54,417 nt of DNA from Chlamydiales bacterium (GCA_029240075.1 JARBTQ010000016.1:1-54417); one strand, 5' to 3'. Shown: positions 1-9,477, counted from the stretch's first letter. The notes: a model not told the origin generated them from the letters alone. Numbers and translations are program-made.

Positions 1-98
1 GCCTTTTTTCTATTTAGGTTGTGTTGGAACTCCTATAATAGAGTCTAGGCCCTTCTTTTTTCATCTAAAAAAGGTCAAATCGACCGCGCTTTGTATAC
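1..98. mobile_element. Right end of an inverted-repeat element, cut by the window edge
   Basis: Positions 72-98 (GGTCAAATCGACCGCGC followed by TTGTATAC) match the right arm of the complete 76-bp element at 727-802 and, in reverse complement, the arm at 54323-54352. GTATAC is outermost (93-98), so the body of the element lies to the left and mostly outside the window. No left arm is found in 1-71, so this copy is either longer than the 76-bp form or truncated. No transposase coding is visible in the 98 bases. Confidence 0.6.
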
Positions 99-156
99 AA
101 AGAGTCAACTTTAAATAACCTATTTAATAAAAATCGGATAAACATAGGACCATGAC

Positions 157-735
157 ATGGAATCTTCTATCATTTCTACCCCTTATTCTCCTAATCAGTA
201 TACTGCTGATGCAGACCTTTTAAATACTGGTATAGGTGTTATACCAGAAGAATTACTAGTAAAAATATTTTCTAATTTTGATATAGGGACCCTTGCAAAA
301 GTGTCACAAGTTTCACGGCAATGGAGAAATATTGGTTATGAAACTCTTAAGCAAGAGGCAGACAAAATAAATGCTATTAGCAATGAAATAATTAAGTGTT
401 TTCCAGACATCAATTTTTGCTTCGAAAAATTAGAAACGATCAATATTTTTAATTTAAAAGAAGGTATATCAAAACTAGCTTGTCAAATTTTGCCCTTAAA
501 AGAAAACTATAAAAATCAATTAGAAGTTTATCTAAATTTATATGAGATAGTACATTCGAAGGGATCAATTCTATTTAATCAAAAAATTGAAGAGTTAAGT
601 CAAATATATGAAAGTTTTAAATTGGTAGATGGCCCAAGAACCGATCATCCACATAGTACATGGAAGGGTTTTCAATTTACTGTAACGCCTCAAAGATATA
701 TTAATTCAAGGCTACCCCATGAAGATGTATACTGA
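157..735 (+). CDS. F-box protein, N-terminal fragment (gene interrupted by a MITE)
   Basis: The product is 192 residues with an F-box near residues 28-60 (VIPEELLVKIFSNFD, then VSRQWRNIG), the typical hydrophobic L/I-P-E-E-L-L...I-F...L pattern. F-box domains bind Skp1 of eukaryotic SCF ubiquitin ligases, so a secreted bacterial copy would act in the host cell. The start ATG at 157 has AGGA a few bases upstream. The last two codons and the TGA stop (733-735) come from the left arm of the inserted element at 727-802. The same frame reopens after the element and runs to 1824, so this is most likely the front part of a roughly 530-residue protein. It could still be made as a short F-box-only protein. 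Confidence 0.75.
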   Translation: MESSIISTPYSPNQYTADADLLNTGIGVIPEELLVKIFSNFDIGTLAKVSQVSRQWRNIGYETLKQEADKINAISNEIIKCFPDINFCFEKLETINIFNLKEGISKLACQILPLKENYKNQLEVYLNLYEIVHSKGSILFNQKIEELSQIYESFKLVDGPRTDHPHSTWKGFQFTVTPQRYINSRLPHEDVY

Positions 736-802
736 GCGCGGGCTATTTGACCGTTTTCTTCTACTGGCGGAAAAAAGGTAAACCTAGCCGCGCATTGTAT
801 AC
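727..802. mobile_element. 76-bp MITE-like palindromic element inside an F-box gene
   Basis: The left arm reads GTATACTGAGCGCGG then GCTATTTGACCG. The right arm, in reverse complement, reads GTATACAATGCGCGG then CTAGGTTTACC. Both end in GTATAC and share GCGCGG, giving imperfect terminal inverted repeats of about 30 bases around a short centre. Related arms occur at 72-98 and 54323-54352. There is no room for a transposase, so it would be a non-autonomous element or a palindromic repeat. It introduces two in-frame stops (733-735 and 748-750) into the flanking F-box reading frame. Confidence 0.75.
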
Positions 803-942
803 ATATACTTATAAAGTACAAAGATTTATTAATAGCTAAATTTTTAGAACCCTTTATTAACACAAATTATGAATTTAAATCATTATTAGAAATTTTCATT
901 TTACACAAAGACCACTATTCTCAGGATGGGGAAGCAGATGAA

Positions 943-1824
943 TTGGCTAAAGCAGTTAAAGTTATAATGAACACCCTAGATGGATTCAATTTAGGGAAAA
1001 TTGACAAAGCTAATTTCATGCTAGACTTAGTTGAAAGGGCTACACATATTCCATTAAGACAAGCATTAGCTTGTTTAATATGCTTAACAGGTATCATCCT
1101 CAATAGAGAATACATCCCTAAGGATGACTTCTTCATAATTCAAAGATTTCTCAGAATCGCTGGAGCTACTTTTAGTAATCAAAATCATTATAATATATTT
1201 GTTGAGCATTTCTTTAGATTATACCCATTTAATTCCCTATCATCTATGAAATTAGTAGCAGAACATATTACGCTTGCTAACTTACAAGGTGGAATAGCTC
1301 AAAAATTGTTCGAAAAAGCTGTTAGTCTTAAGCAAATTCAAGAAGCTGTAGATACCTTTAAATCATTTAAAGAGTACTTCCCAATTAGCAGCTCTGATTT
1401 TGTAAAAAATTTATACTTAAAAGGTGAATGGGAATTATACAAACAATTTTTATCAAGTTCTTGTTTGACGAAACAAGAGATAAAGCAAATTTATAAAAAA
1501 ATCTGTGCTCATTATATAGAGTTGGCTGAAACTGAACCTAATACCAATTACGATCCAGCATTAAGTTTTGTATTAGAACTTGATGACCCTATAACTCAGA
1601 GTTATTTACTGTGGCTTATCTGTGAGTCTCTTATAAGAGCGGAAAATTATTTGGATACACAACTAATAGTGAATGTCATACCTATTGAAGAAAGTCAACA
1701 GGCTGCTCAAAAAATTTTGGACGATATTCAGCAGAATGGAATACCAAAAAATAAAAGTGGAAGAAAGTACATCCCCGCACCTTTTGACTACAAAGGAAAG
1801 GTTCACAAAAAAAGAAAATCCTAA
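943..1824 (+). CDS. C-terminal fragment of the interrupted F-box gene
   Basis: This stretch encodes 293 residues from a TTG at 943, but the frame is open from 751, directly after the stops in the inserted element, and it is the same frame as the F-box fragment at 157-735. The upstream codons (802 onward) read as ordinary protein sequence, so the piece probably began as the continuation of that gene rather than as an independent gene. It is helical, with no motif I recognise, and ends in a basic tail (KVHKKRKS). There is no convincing ribosome binding site at 943, and whether it is translated alone is doubtful. Treat 157-1824 as one disrupted gene. Confidence 0.6.
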   Translation: MAKAVKVIMNTLDGFNLGKIDKANFMLDLVERATHIPLRQALACLICLTGIILNREYIPKDDFFIIQRFLRIAGATFSNQNHYNIFVEHFFRLYPFNSLSSMKLVAEHITLANLQGGIAQKLFEKAVSLKQIQEAVDTFKSFKEYFPISSSDFVKNLYLKGEWELYKQFLSSSCLTKQEIKQIYKKICAHYIELAETEPNTNYDPALSFVLELDDPITQSYLLWLICESLIRAENYLDTQLIVNVIPIEESQQAAQKILDDIQQNGIPKNKSGRKYIPAPFDYKGKVHKKRKS

Positions 1825-1834
1825 GTAAAAAAGA

Positions 1835-1873
1835 AAAAGCCCCACTTTAAAGTCATCTTAAAATAGGGCTTTT
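1835..1873. terminator. Bidirectional hairpin between convergent F-box genes
   Basis: AAAAGCCC at 1835-1842 pairs with GGGCTTTT at 1866-1873, and the inner A/T-rich arms also pair partly. It lies 11 bases after the stop at 1824 and before the end of the opposing gene at 1910. The T run on each strand fits a shared rho-independent terminator. Confidence 0.7.
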
Positions 1874-1909
1874 CATAACGGTGGAGGGCATTTTCAACCT
1901 TAAAGACGT

Positions 1910-3109
1910 TTATCTTTTCTCTTGTATCTGTTTTTTGTAGACTCTAGAAATTTTTTGTTGTCTAGAACAGAGGTGATAAGCTCTGCTCACATACAAAAGG
2001 AATTTATATAGCATAGTTGCTTTTAAAAGCTCCCCTATAAGAAGTACATCTTGTGATTCTGCATACAATAGAACTATCATGCATATAGCTACTAATGAAT
2101 CTATTTGAAGCTGAGCATGAATACTCTTTAGATAATTTTGAGGGTTCCATCCACGCAATGTTAAATTTTCTACTAGTTTGAGTTTACAAGGCCTTAAAAA
2201 GGGCTTTGATAGCATACAAGGAGCACATAATAGAATACCGTATATGCAGATAAGTTCTTTAATAGAGTAGGTTTGATTTAAATTTTCCTCTTGTAACCCA
2301 ATAATATCCACATCCCTCTTCAAATAATCTGTAGCTCCTACTTTTTCCCTTTCTATTTTGTAATGATTATAAATGATATCTATAAAATCAGAAATACAAA
2401 GCTCTTCTGTCGTCTCTTTTATTTTTAAATTTGGAAAAAGCTGAAAAGCCATCAACATCTCATACAGATTATTAGTATGGATATTGGTTTGATTGAAAGC
2501 AGAATTGAGTTCTTGGTAACAGTTTGAAAGGTCATTATCAGTTATTTGGCCAAGGCTCGCATCTAATTGTAAAAAACGTTGCAAATTTGCATCTAATTTT
2601 AGACGATTTAAAATACATTCTAGCCTATTTCTGATCTCACCGTAAAAGATTGGCCTAATTAAGTTATAGAGGGCTTCCATCTCTGTATAGGGGCAATGCT
2701 TAAAGTTATCTAGAAGATTTTCAAAAAAAATCTTCTGAATATTTGAAAAACTGGAGTGATCAACCTTTTTTAATTCACTGATCTCTTGTTTACATTTTTT
2801 TAATAAAATATTTAATACGTTTGTATAGCGTGAATCACTAGAAGAAGTACCACTTATTTGATGCTCTGTTAATCTTTTTATTAAGTATCCAAGTTCTTTT
2901 TCAAAGTTTTGTTTTTTTGCCTGACAATTCAATTGTGACCATTGACGACAAGTTAAGAACGCATTTTTTAGATCAGCTTTTCCTAGATAAAGAAAGCTCT
3001 CAAGGATAAGGTCCTTAGGAAGCCTAAGAATACTGTTTGAATCAGCTTTACGGTTTTGATTACCTTTATAAAAGTAATCTACCACATGGCTAAAATCAAG
3101 ATATACCAT
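1910..3109 (-). CDS. F-box protein
   Basis: The product is 399 residues. The N-terminus carries an F-box around residues 27-65 (LRLPKDLILESFLYLG, then CRQWSQLN), preceded by a short variable leader. The remainder is predicted helical with no repeat I can define; a hydrophobic stretch near residues 285-305 (CIYGILLCAPCMLSKPF) is too irregular to call a membrane segment. AAGGA stands nine bases before the ATG. By analogy with other Parachlamydiaceae F-box proteins it is a candidate type III effector that would dock on host Skp1; the substrate-binding part is unrecognised. It converges on the interrupted F-box gene at 157-1824. Confidence 0.7.
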   Translation of the reverse strand: MVYLDFSHVVDYFYKGNQNRKADSNSILRLPKDLILESFLYLGKADLKNAFLTCRQWSQLNCQAKKQNFEKELGYLIKRLTEHQISGTSSSDSRYTNVLNILLKKCKQEISELKKVDHSSFSNIQKIFFENLLDNFKHCPYTEMEALYNLIRPIFYGEIRNRLECILNRLKLDANLQRFLQLDASLGQITDNDLSNCYQELNSAFNQTNIHTNNLYEMLMAFQLFPNLKIKETTEELCISDFIDIIYNHYKIEREKVGATDYLKRDVDIIGLQEENLNQTYSIKELICIYGILLCAPCMLSKPFLRPCKLKLVENLTLRGWNPQNYLKSIHAQLQIDSLVAICMIVLLYAESQDVLLIGELLKATMLYKFLLYVSRAYHLCSRQQKISRVYKKQIQEKR

Positions 3110-3481
3110 AAATTAATTCCTTTATTTGAATGCATTGAGGTTAGCTATTGATCCATACTTCCTTCGCCAACAATCTACAAGGAGAAAGCTTTGCTTGATA
3201 ACCTTAATGAATTTAAATGTTTTAAAAGTTTTTAAATTGAAAGGGAAATATAGTTGTACTCTATTACAAAAGCAGTAAAAAACATGTCGCCCTAGAATAT
3301 TTTGAAATCGATCTTATATCTCGATAAGAAGAATATTTAAATTAGTTCTAAAATTTAAGATAAGAAATATATTGCAATAAATCCGTTTATTGAAAACCTA
3401 ATATTAAAATAGACCTCTTGCAAAGTTATATTTGCAGAGATCTACTTTACTAATCGACAGAAAGGCTATGCAAATAATAGA
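3110..3481. other. Intergenic gap, no gene
   Basis: This is AT-rich sequence between the start of the minus-strand F-box gene and the end of gatB. No open frame of note and no tRNA is visible. It must hold the F-box gene promoter, but I cannot pick clear -35/-10 boxes. A short palindromic repeat lies at 3410-3444. Confidence 0.6.
3410..3444. repeat. Dispersed intergenic palindrome, copy 1
   Basis: TAGACCTCTTGCAAA, a six-base centre, then TTTGCAGAGATCTA. The arms are inverted with one base missing. Related copies lie at 13294-13329, 14923-15000, 17959-18030, 39451-39485, 39623-39690, 44788-44824 and 47127-47163. Just downstream of gatB it could also serve as a transcription stop. Confidence 0.6.
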
Positions 3482-4942
3482 TTAAACTAATTTCTGTTTA
3501 ATCAGATCGTTAACAAGAGTGGGAGGGGCTTTTCCAGCACAACGCTTCATGACCTGCCCTACAAGGAAACCAAAAGCACGCTCTTTTCCAGCCTTGTAAT
3601 CCTCAATCGATTGAGGATTCTCTGCCAGAACTTGAGCAACAATTGCTTCAATTTCTTGCGTATTGTTCAGGACTTGGTAATTCGGATTTGCAGCAACAAT
3701 TTCTTTGGGACGTTTGGCTATGTTTTCTGCCATATCGTCAGCTACACTTTTAGCGATTTTACCTGTAATTGTTCCTTGATCAATGAGGTTCACTAACTCT
3801 GCAATTACATCGCTAGCAATTCCGCTGCGATAAACAGAGATCCCCTTCTCTTTAAAACGCCCGGTGAATTCAACTGTAATCCAGTTACATAGTGCGCGTG
3901 CATTAGAAGTATGTTTTAACCCCTCTTCAAAGTAATCAGCTAACTTTTTATCAGAAGTTAAGATCCCCGCACTATACTCGGTCAATTGCAATTGCTCAAT
4001 GTACCGCTTTTTCTTAGCATAAGGCAATTCAGGTAATTTCTCACGAATCCTTTCAATGTACTCAGTAGTCAGAACTAGAGGAGGGAGGTCTGGTTCAGGG
4101 AAGTAACGGTAATCATCAGCCCGCTCTTTGCGGCGCATCAAGACCGTGGCTCCTTTCTCTGCATCCCAACGATAAGTTCCTGGTTGTATGATTTCAGCAG
4201 GGTCCCGTTGAGGCTCCGCCTCATATAAGCGAATTTGACGAGCAACTTCTGCGTCAATCGCCATCCCTAAACTATAGAAAGAGTTCATATTTTTGATCTC
4301 GATCTTATTGCGAAATCCTGGCTCCCCTCGCTTTCTAACAGACACATTGGCGTCAAATCGGAGTGATCCCTCTTCCATATTACAATCAGAAGCATCGATG
4401 TATTCCATTACCGCTTTAATTGCCATTGCATAAGCCACTGCATCTTGAGCTGAATGCATGCAAGGCTTAGAGACTATCTCAACCAATGGAACTCCGGCAC
4501 GGTTATAGTCAACACCTGTAAATGAGGTAAAATGTTTTAACATCCCCGCATCATCTTCGAGGTGGGCGTGGTCGATTTCAAAAGTTTTGATTTGCCCATC
4601 CACTTCCGCCTCTATCTTCCCTCCAATTACGATCGGTTGATCAAATTGTGTGATCTGGAAATTTCTAGGACTATCAGGATAAAAATAAGATTTACGGTCA
4701 AATTTACTGAATAAAGCAACTTCAGCTCCTACGGCACAGCCAAATAAAATTGCTTTATCAACCGCTGCGCGATTGATCACAGGCAAAGCTCCAGGCTGCC
4801 CTGTACACACGGCATGGATGTTTGTATTTGGTTCATCTCCAAAATGATTGGGAGCAGGACTAAACATCTTAGATTTTGTATTTAACTCTACGTGGATCTC
4901 TAATCCTACAATGGTTTCCCACTCTGAGAAATTTTGTGACAT
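3482..4942 (-). CDS. gatB: Asp-tRNA(Asn)/Glu-tRNA(Gln) amidotransferase subunit B
   Basis: The product is 486 residues, full length for the family. GatB holds the mischarged Glu-tRNA(Gln) or Asp-tRNA(Asn), phosphorylates the acyl group with ATP and receives ammonia channelled from GatA. The conserved start IVGLEIHVELNTKSKMFS, the metal-site region around YFYPDSPRNFQITQFD, the block RAGVPLVEIVSKP and the helical/YqeY-like tail (ending FGFLVGQVMKRCAGKAPP) are all present. It is the last gene of a minus-strand gatC-gatA-gatB operon, 30 bases after gatA. This route is expected in an organism that makes Gln-tRNA and/or Asn-tRNA indirectly. Confidence 0.97.
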   Translation of the reverse strand: MSQNFSEWETIVGLEIHVELNTKSKMFSPAPNHFGDEPNTNIHAVCTGQPGALPVINRAAVDKAILFGCAVGAEVALFSKFDRKSYFYPDSPRNFQITQFDQPIVIGGKIEAEVDGQIKTFEIDHAHLEDDAGMLKHFTSFTGVDYNRAGVPLVEIVSKPCMHSAQDAVAYAMAIKAVMEYIDASDCNMEEGSLRFDANVSVRKRGEPGFRNKIEIKNMNSFYSLGMAIDAEVARQIRLYEAEPQRDPAEIIQPGTYRWDAEKGATVLMRRKERADDYRYFPEPDLPPLVLTTEYIERIREKLPELPYAKKKRYIEQLQLTEYSAGILTSDKKLADYFEEGLKHTSNARALCNWITVEFTGRFKEKGISVYRSGIASDVIAELVNLIDQGTITGKIAKSVADDMAENIAKRPKEIVAANPNYQVLNNTQEIEAIVAQVLAENPQSIEDYKAGKERAFGFLVGQVMKRCAGKAPPTLVNDLIKQKLV

Positions 4943-4972
4943 ATTTATTTTAACCCTATTCTACTAGTAATC

Positions 4973-6430
4973 TTATGATTTTACCCACTCAGGCATCTGC
5001 TTGCCATAATTAGTCTGAGACTCAAAAGCATGTGCTAATTGTAGTAACAGGCGATCTTGTAATTGAGGAGCGGTAAATTGAATTCCAAAAGGCTTGCGAT
5101 CTGCTGTAAATCCGGCAGGCACATTGATCGATGGTAATCCAGCTAAGTTTTGCGGAATTGTAAAAATATCAAGTAAGTACATCTCAAGCGGATCCTTAAC
5201 AGAACCTGCAGGGAAAGCTGGAATTGGTGACGTTGGAGTGACTATCGCTTGGCATTCCTGAAAGGTCTTTTTGAACTCTTTGATAATTAAGGTTCGAACC
5301 TTCTGCGCTTTCTTGTAATAAGCATCTTGGTAACCCGCGGATAACACATAAGTCCCTAATACAATGCGCCGTTTAACCTCATCTCCAAATCCTTCTTTAC
5401 GTGATAGATCGTAAATTTCTTCTAGAGTCTTTGCATTTTTGGAGCGTTGTCCATAGCGAACGCCATCAAAACGAGCTAAGTTTGTGGAAGCCTCTGCTGT
5501 AGCCAAAATGTAGTACGCAGCAATTGAATATTTAAGAATAGAAAGATTGACATCAACAATTTGGGCTCCTAACTGCTCAAGCTGTTTTAAAGACTCTTTA
5601 AATATATTCATTGCTTCAGAAGACAACCCTTTTAACATTTCCCAAGGCACACCAATCTTCATCCCTGCAATATTCCCATTGAGGTGCTTAAGATATTCTT
5701 CGCTTGGCTGCATAATACTTGTTGAATCTTTTTCACAATGACCGGCTAACACCTCCATAGTCAAAGCAATATCTTCTACGGTGTAAGCGAATGGCCCAAT
5801 TTGATCTAGTGAAGAGCCATAAGAGACTAGTCCATAACGGGAAACTCGGCCGTAAGTAGGTTTGAATCCAACAATACCACATAAAGATGCTGGAAAACGG
5901 ATCGATCCCCCAGTGTCTGATCCTAGCGAAATAGGACTCATTCTTGCAGCAACTGCAGCTGCTGATCCCCCAGAAGATCCCCCAGCGACACAGTCCAAGC
6001 TCCATGGATTGTAAGTTTTTTTCAAAGCTGAATTTTCCGTAGTAGAACCCATTGCAAACTCATCTAAATTCGCCTTACCTATAATAATAGCATCCTCTGC
6101 TAACAACCTTTCTGTAACTGTAGCGTCAAAAGGAGCTCGATAATTTGTTAAAAATTGAGAAGCACAAGTTGTAATTTCCCCTTTATAGTGGATATTATCT
6201 TTCAATGCGATAACTACACCCGCTAACTTTCCCAGTGGTTGTTTAGCTGCTCTTTTTGAGTCTAGTTGTTTGGCCTGTGCTATCGCTCGTTCTGTATATA
6301 CAGATAAAAAAGCACCAATTTTGGGGTCATACTTTGCGATACGGTCTAAATAAAATTGAACCATTTCAGTCGCAGATAATTTTCCTGAGATGAAGGCGCG
6401 ATGCGACTCAAGCGCAGATAAAAATTCCAT
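4973..6430 (-). CDS. gatA: Asp-tRNA(Asn)/Glu-tRNA(Gln) amidotransferase subunit A
   Basis: The product is 485 residues of the amidase-signature family. It hydrolyses glutamine (or asparagine) and supplies ammonia to GatB. The catalytic Ser-cisSer-Lys triad is visible: Lys77 (ALKDNIHYKG), Ser152 in GGSSGGS, and Ser176 in SDTGGSIRFP, with the spacing of characterised GatA proteins. The start ATG follows purine-rich AGGATAGGGATAG. It lies 30 bases downstream of gatC and upstream of gatB on the same strand, so the three subunits should be co-transcribed. Confidence 0.97.
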   Translation of the reverse strand: MEFLSALESHRAFISGKLSATEMVQFYLDRIAKYDPKIGAFLSVYTERAIAQAKQLDSKRAAKQPLGKLAGVVIALKDNIHYKGEITTCASQFLTNYRAPFDATVTERLLAEDAIIIGKANLDEFAMGSTTENSALKKTYNPWSLDCVAGGSSGGSAAAVAARMSPISLGSDTGGSIRFPASLCGIVGFKPTYGRVSRYGLVSYGSSLDQIGPFAYTVEDIALTMEVLAGHCEKDSTSIMQPSEEYLKHLNGNIAGMKIGVPWEMLKGLSSEAMNIFKESLKQLEQLGAQIVDVNLSILKYSIAAYYILATAEASTNLARFDGVRYGQRSKNAKTLEEIYDLSRKEGFGDEVKRRIVLGTYVLSAGYQDAYYKKAQKVRTLIIKEFKKTFQECQAIVTPTSPIPAFPAGSVKDPLEMYLLDIFTIPQNLAGLPSINVPAGFTADRKPFGIQFTAPQLQDRLLLQLAHAFESQTNYGKQMPEWVKS

Positions 6431-6460
6431 ATATTCTATCCCTAATCCTATACTAATCTA

Positions 6461-6760
6461 TTATAAAACTTTTTCAACCCGAACCATGCCTGCAGTTGAG
6501 GATGGGGAATTTTCCAAGAATTTTACTCGGTCTAATAATTGCTCTTGAGGAGCCACAGCATCTTTACGCGTAAAAGTTACCATTCCTTCTAATACATGAT
6601 TACAAGGAGGAACGCCCGTTGTATCGATCTCTTGTAATTGATCTACGTAGTTTAAGATGTTTTGCACATCAAGCAATAAGCGGTCAATCTCCTCTTCGGA
6701 GCATTGAATACGGCATAGCTTGGTTAAATCAATAAGATCTTGGCGTTCTAATTTTGACAT
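6461..6760 (-). CDS. gatC: Asp-tRNA(Asn)/Glu-tRNA(Gln) amidotransferase subunit C
   Basis: The product is 99 residues, the usual GatC length. GatC is a small belt-like subunit that wraps the GatA-GatB interface and stabilises the complex. Family features are the N-terminal helix pair (DLIDLTKLCRIQCSEEEIDRL) and the C-terminal region with RKDAVAP and a final MVRVEKVL. It is the first gene of the operon. No strong ribosome binding site is seen before its ATG. The 269 bases between it and the divergent transaldolase gene must contain both promoters. Confidence 0.93.
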   Translation of the reverse strand: MSKLERQDLIDLTKLCRIQCSEEEIDRLLLDVQNILNYVDQLQEIDTTGVPPCNHVLEGMVTFTRKDAVAPQEQLLDRVKFLENSPSSTAGMVRVEKVL

Positions 6761-7029
6761 AAGCGCACTAAAAAAATTTAAAAGAAAGTTGAATTACGTT
6801 ATCTTCCATTGTATTTTTCCATGCTTTTCAAACCAATAAAAACGGTTATTACAACCTACTTAGTCTTAATTATAAAGGTTAATAACCCTTAAAGTCTGGC
6901 TAATGTTGAGGCTATAAAAGTCGATAAAACGGAAGAAAAGCACAAAATTTAGCAATTTGTTATCTATATTAGACATTCAGTTTGTCTGAAGTCAATATGG
7001 GATTTTGACTTGTAAAAAAGGAGTCCGCA

Positions 7030-7989
7030 ATGAACCAATTAGATCAGTTAAAAAAATTTACCGTTGTTGTTGCCGATACGGGGGATTTTGAAACTATAAA
7101 AGCTTATGCCCCACGTGATGCAACAACGAATCCGTCTCTTATTTACGCGGCTGCACAAAAGCCTAACTACCGCCATCTTGTGGATGAGGCTTTAGCATAC
7201 GGTAAAAAGCATGGTAAAGATGAACAACAATTTCGTGCGCTTACTTTAGAAAAGTTGTTAGTCAACTTTGGGGTAGAGATCTTAAAGTTAGTACCTGGTA
7301 GAGTATCAACTGAGGTGGAAGCGCGTCTTTCCTTTGACAGAGATGGCAGTATCGCTTATGCTAAACGTCTCATTAAACTCTATGAAGAAGCTGGCATTGA
7401 CCGCAGTAGAATTTTGATTAAGTTAGCATCTACATGGGAAGGAATTAAGGCGGCGGAACAGTTGGAAAAAGAGGGGATCCGTTGCAATCTCACTCTTTTA
7501 TTTAGCTTAGCTCAAGCAATTGCTTGCGCAGAAAGCAATATTACTTTGATCTCCCCCTTTGTAGGAAGAATCCTAGACTGGTATAAGCAAAAAGAAGGCA
7601 AAGCAGCTTATGCTCCTTCTGAAGACCCAGGTGTTGTTTCTGTAAGCCAAATTTATAATTATTACAAAAAATTTGGTTACAAAACTGAAGTGATGGGTGC
7701 TAGCTTCCGCAATGTGGATGAAATTACTGAACTAGCTGGATGCGATCTTTTAACGATCTCTCCCCAATTGCTTAGCGAATTACAAGCAAAAGAGGGAACT
7801 CTGGAGAAAAAGCTCGATGCAACTAAAGCTGCAACTCACCCGATTCAAAAGATCTCTCTCGACGAGAAAGCTTTTCGATGGATGTTTAATGAAAATGCTA
7901 TGGCTGTGGAAAAATTATCTGAAGGGATCCGCAATTTCCATAAAGACCATATGAAACTTGAAGAACTTATTTTTGGAAAAAGAACATAA
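7030..7989 (+). CDS. tal: Transaldolase
   Basis: The product is 319 residues of the classical (TalB-like) transaldolase class, cytoplasmic. It transfers a dihydroxyacetone unit between sedoheptulose-7-phosphate and glyceraldehyde-3-phosphate in the non-oxidative pentose phosphate pathway. The Schiff-base lysine is Lys131 in [12 protein letters not shown], and the N-terminal catalytic aspartate (VVADTGDF) and DATTNPSL are present. AAGGAG stands five to six bases before the ATG, a strong ribosome binding site. The downstream symporter gene begins 44 bases later on the same strand and may be co-transcribed. Confidence 0.96.
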   Translation: MNQLDQLKKFTVVVADTGDFETIKAYAPRDATTNPSLIYAAAQKPNYRHLVDEALAYGKKHGKDEQQFRALTLEKLLVNFGVEILKLVPGRVSTEVEARLSFDRDGSIAYAKRLIKLYEEAGIDRSRILIKLASTWEGIKAAEQLEKEGIRCNLTLLFSLAQAIACAESNITLISPFVGRILDWYKQKEGKAAYAPSEDPGVVSVSQIYNYYKKFGYKTEVMGASFRNVDEITELAGCDLLTISPQLLSELQAKEGTLEKKLDATKAATHPIQKISLDEKAFRWMFNENAMAVEKLSEGIRNFHKDHMKLEELIFGKRT

Positions 7990-8033
7990 CGTCTATGCGG
8001 AGGCGTGTTGTAAACAAGTAAACATACGCATCC

Positions 8034-9422
8034 ATGGAAAATTTTAAAGCACTCTTGATTCAAGTGGAAGACTTGGTCTGGGGTCCTCCCCTATTGATCC
8101 TATTCATGGGGGTTGGGCTCTATCTTACTTATAAATTAAAAGCTATTCAATTACGCTATCTTCCTTACGCCTTAAAACTTGCATTTGGTCCTCAAACAGA
8201 AGATCATAAAGATTCGACAATTCGTGGAGGGATCTCCCCTTTTCAATCTTTAATGACAGGCCTTGCCGCAACTATTGGTATAGGCAATATTGCTGGTGTT
8301 GCCACCGCAGTTATGACTGGTGGATTAGGGGCTCTCTTTTGGATGTGGGTCACTGCTCTATTGGGAATGGCTACCCGTTTTAGTGAATCCGTTTTGGCTG
8401 TAAAATACCGCACGCATAATTCCGCAGGAGAGTTAATCGGTGGGCCAATGTATTATATTGAAAAAGGGATTGGTTGGAAATGGTTAGCAATCTGTTTTGC
8501 TATCTTTGGTTCAATCGCAGCAATTGGTACAGGTAATATGGTACAGATTAATTCTGTTTCTCAAGCTCTTCATATGTTATTTGGATGGCAGGAGGTCATT
8601 ATTGGCTTTGTGTTGTGTATATTAACAGGCCTCATGCTTTTTCAAGGGATTAAATCAATTGGAAAGGTTTCAGCTGTACTAGTCCCTATCATGGCAGTCT
8701 TTTATGTGATGGGTGGACTCATCATCTTAGCAATCCACTATCAAAAAATCCCCAAAGCATTCATGCTAATCATGACAAGTGCCTTTACAGGTCAAGCTGC
8801 ACTAGGTGGCTTTTTAGGTGCAACTGTCATGTCGGCGATCCAAATGGGAGTTGCGCGGGGTATTTTTTCCAACGAATCTGGATTAGGGAGTGCTCCGATT
8901 GCAGCAGCAGCGGCTAAAACGAACAGTCCTGTACGACAGGCTATGATCTCAATGACTGGTAGTTTTGTGGCTACGATAGTGGTTTGCTCAATCACAGGAT
9001 TTGTCATAGCAGTCACACAAACTATGGGATTGCTTGATGCTCAAGGTAAAGCATTAAATGGAATGGCTTTAACGATCAAGGCATTTGAAATTTCATTACC
9101 CGGCGGTGGATACATTGTCACTATTGGGGCGATTTTATTTGCTTATTCAACAGTTTTGGGATGGGCTTACTATGGTGAAAAATGCTTTGAATATTTATGC
9201 GGAGAGAAACTATCTGTCACTTATCGCTGGCTCTATATTTTAACTACGATTCCAGCAGCTACAATTGATCTAGAGTTAATTTGGCGCTTTGCTGATATCG
9301 CTAACGGACTCATGGCTTTTCCTAATCTCATAGCTGTATTCATCCTTGCTCCTGTTGTCGTTGAAGAAACCCAAGAGTTTCTACGCATCAAAACAGTCAA
9401 AGATAGGTTTAATAAACCCTAG
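8034..9422 (+). CDS. Sodium:alanine/glycine symporter (AGCS family)
   Basis: The product is 462 residues, an inner-membrane protein with about ten to eleven hydrophobic segments. AGCS proteins (AlsT/DagA) import alanine or glycine with Na+. Recognisable blocks are the N-terminal GGISPFQSLMTGLAATIGIGN, GGLGALFWMWVTALLGMATR, GIFSNESGLGSAPIAAAAA and the late ILFAYSTVLGWAYYGEKC. An amino-acid importer is expected of an amoeba symbiont that feeds on host amino acids. It ends 56 bases before a convergent F-box gene. Confidence 0.93.
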   Translation: MENFKALLIQVEDLVWGPPLLILFMGVGLYLTYKLKAIQLRYLPYALKLAFGPQTEDHKDSTIRGGISPFQSLMTGLAATIGIGNIAGVATAVMTGGLGALFWMWVTALLGMATRFSESVLAVKYRTHNSAGELIGGPMYYIEKGIGWKWLAICFAIFGSIAAIGTGNMVQINSVSQALHMLFGWQEVIIGFVLCILTGLMLFQGIKSIGKVSAVLVPIMAVFYVMGGLIILAIHYQKIPKAFMLIMTSAFTGQAALGGFLGATVMSAIQMGVARGIFSNESGLGSAPIAAAAAKTNSPVRQAMISMTGSFVATIVVCSITGFVIAVTQTMGLLDAQGKALNGMALTIKAFEISLPGGGYIVTIGAILFAYSTVLGWAYYGEKCFEYLCGEKLSVTYRWLYILTTIPAATIDLELIWRFADIANGLMAFPNLIAVFILAPVVVEETQEFLRIKTVKDRFNKP

Positions 9423-9477
9423 TTTTTAACTTGTCTTGTACAAGGAGAATAATACAAATTATTTTGAGATTGAAGTT

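Noticed and set aside
727-802. GTATAC at both ends as a 6-bp target duplication
   Set aside because: The TATAC/GTATAC outer bases also occur on the separate arms at 93-98 and 54323-54327, so they appear to be part of the element's own inverted repeat.
5292-5303. GGTTCGAACC, like a tRNA T-loop
   Set aside because: It lies inside the intact gatA coding sequence, with no acceptor stem or anticodon arm around it.
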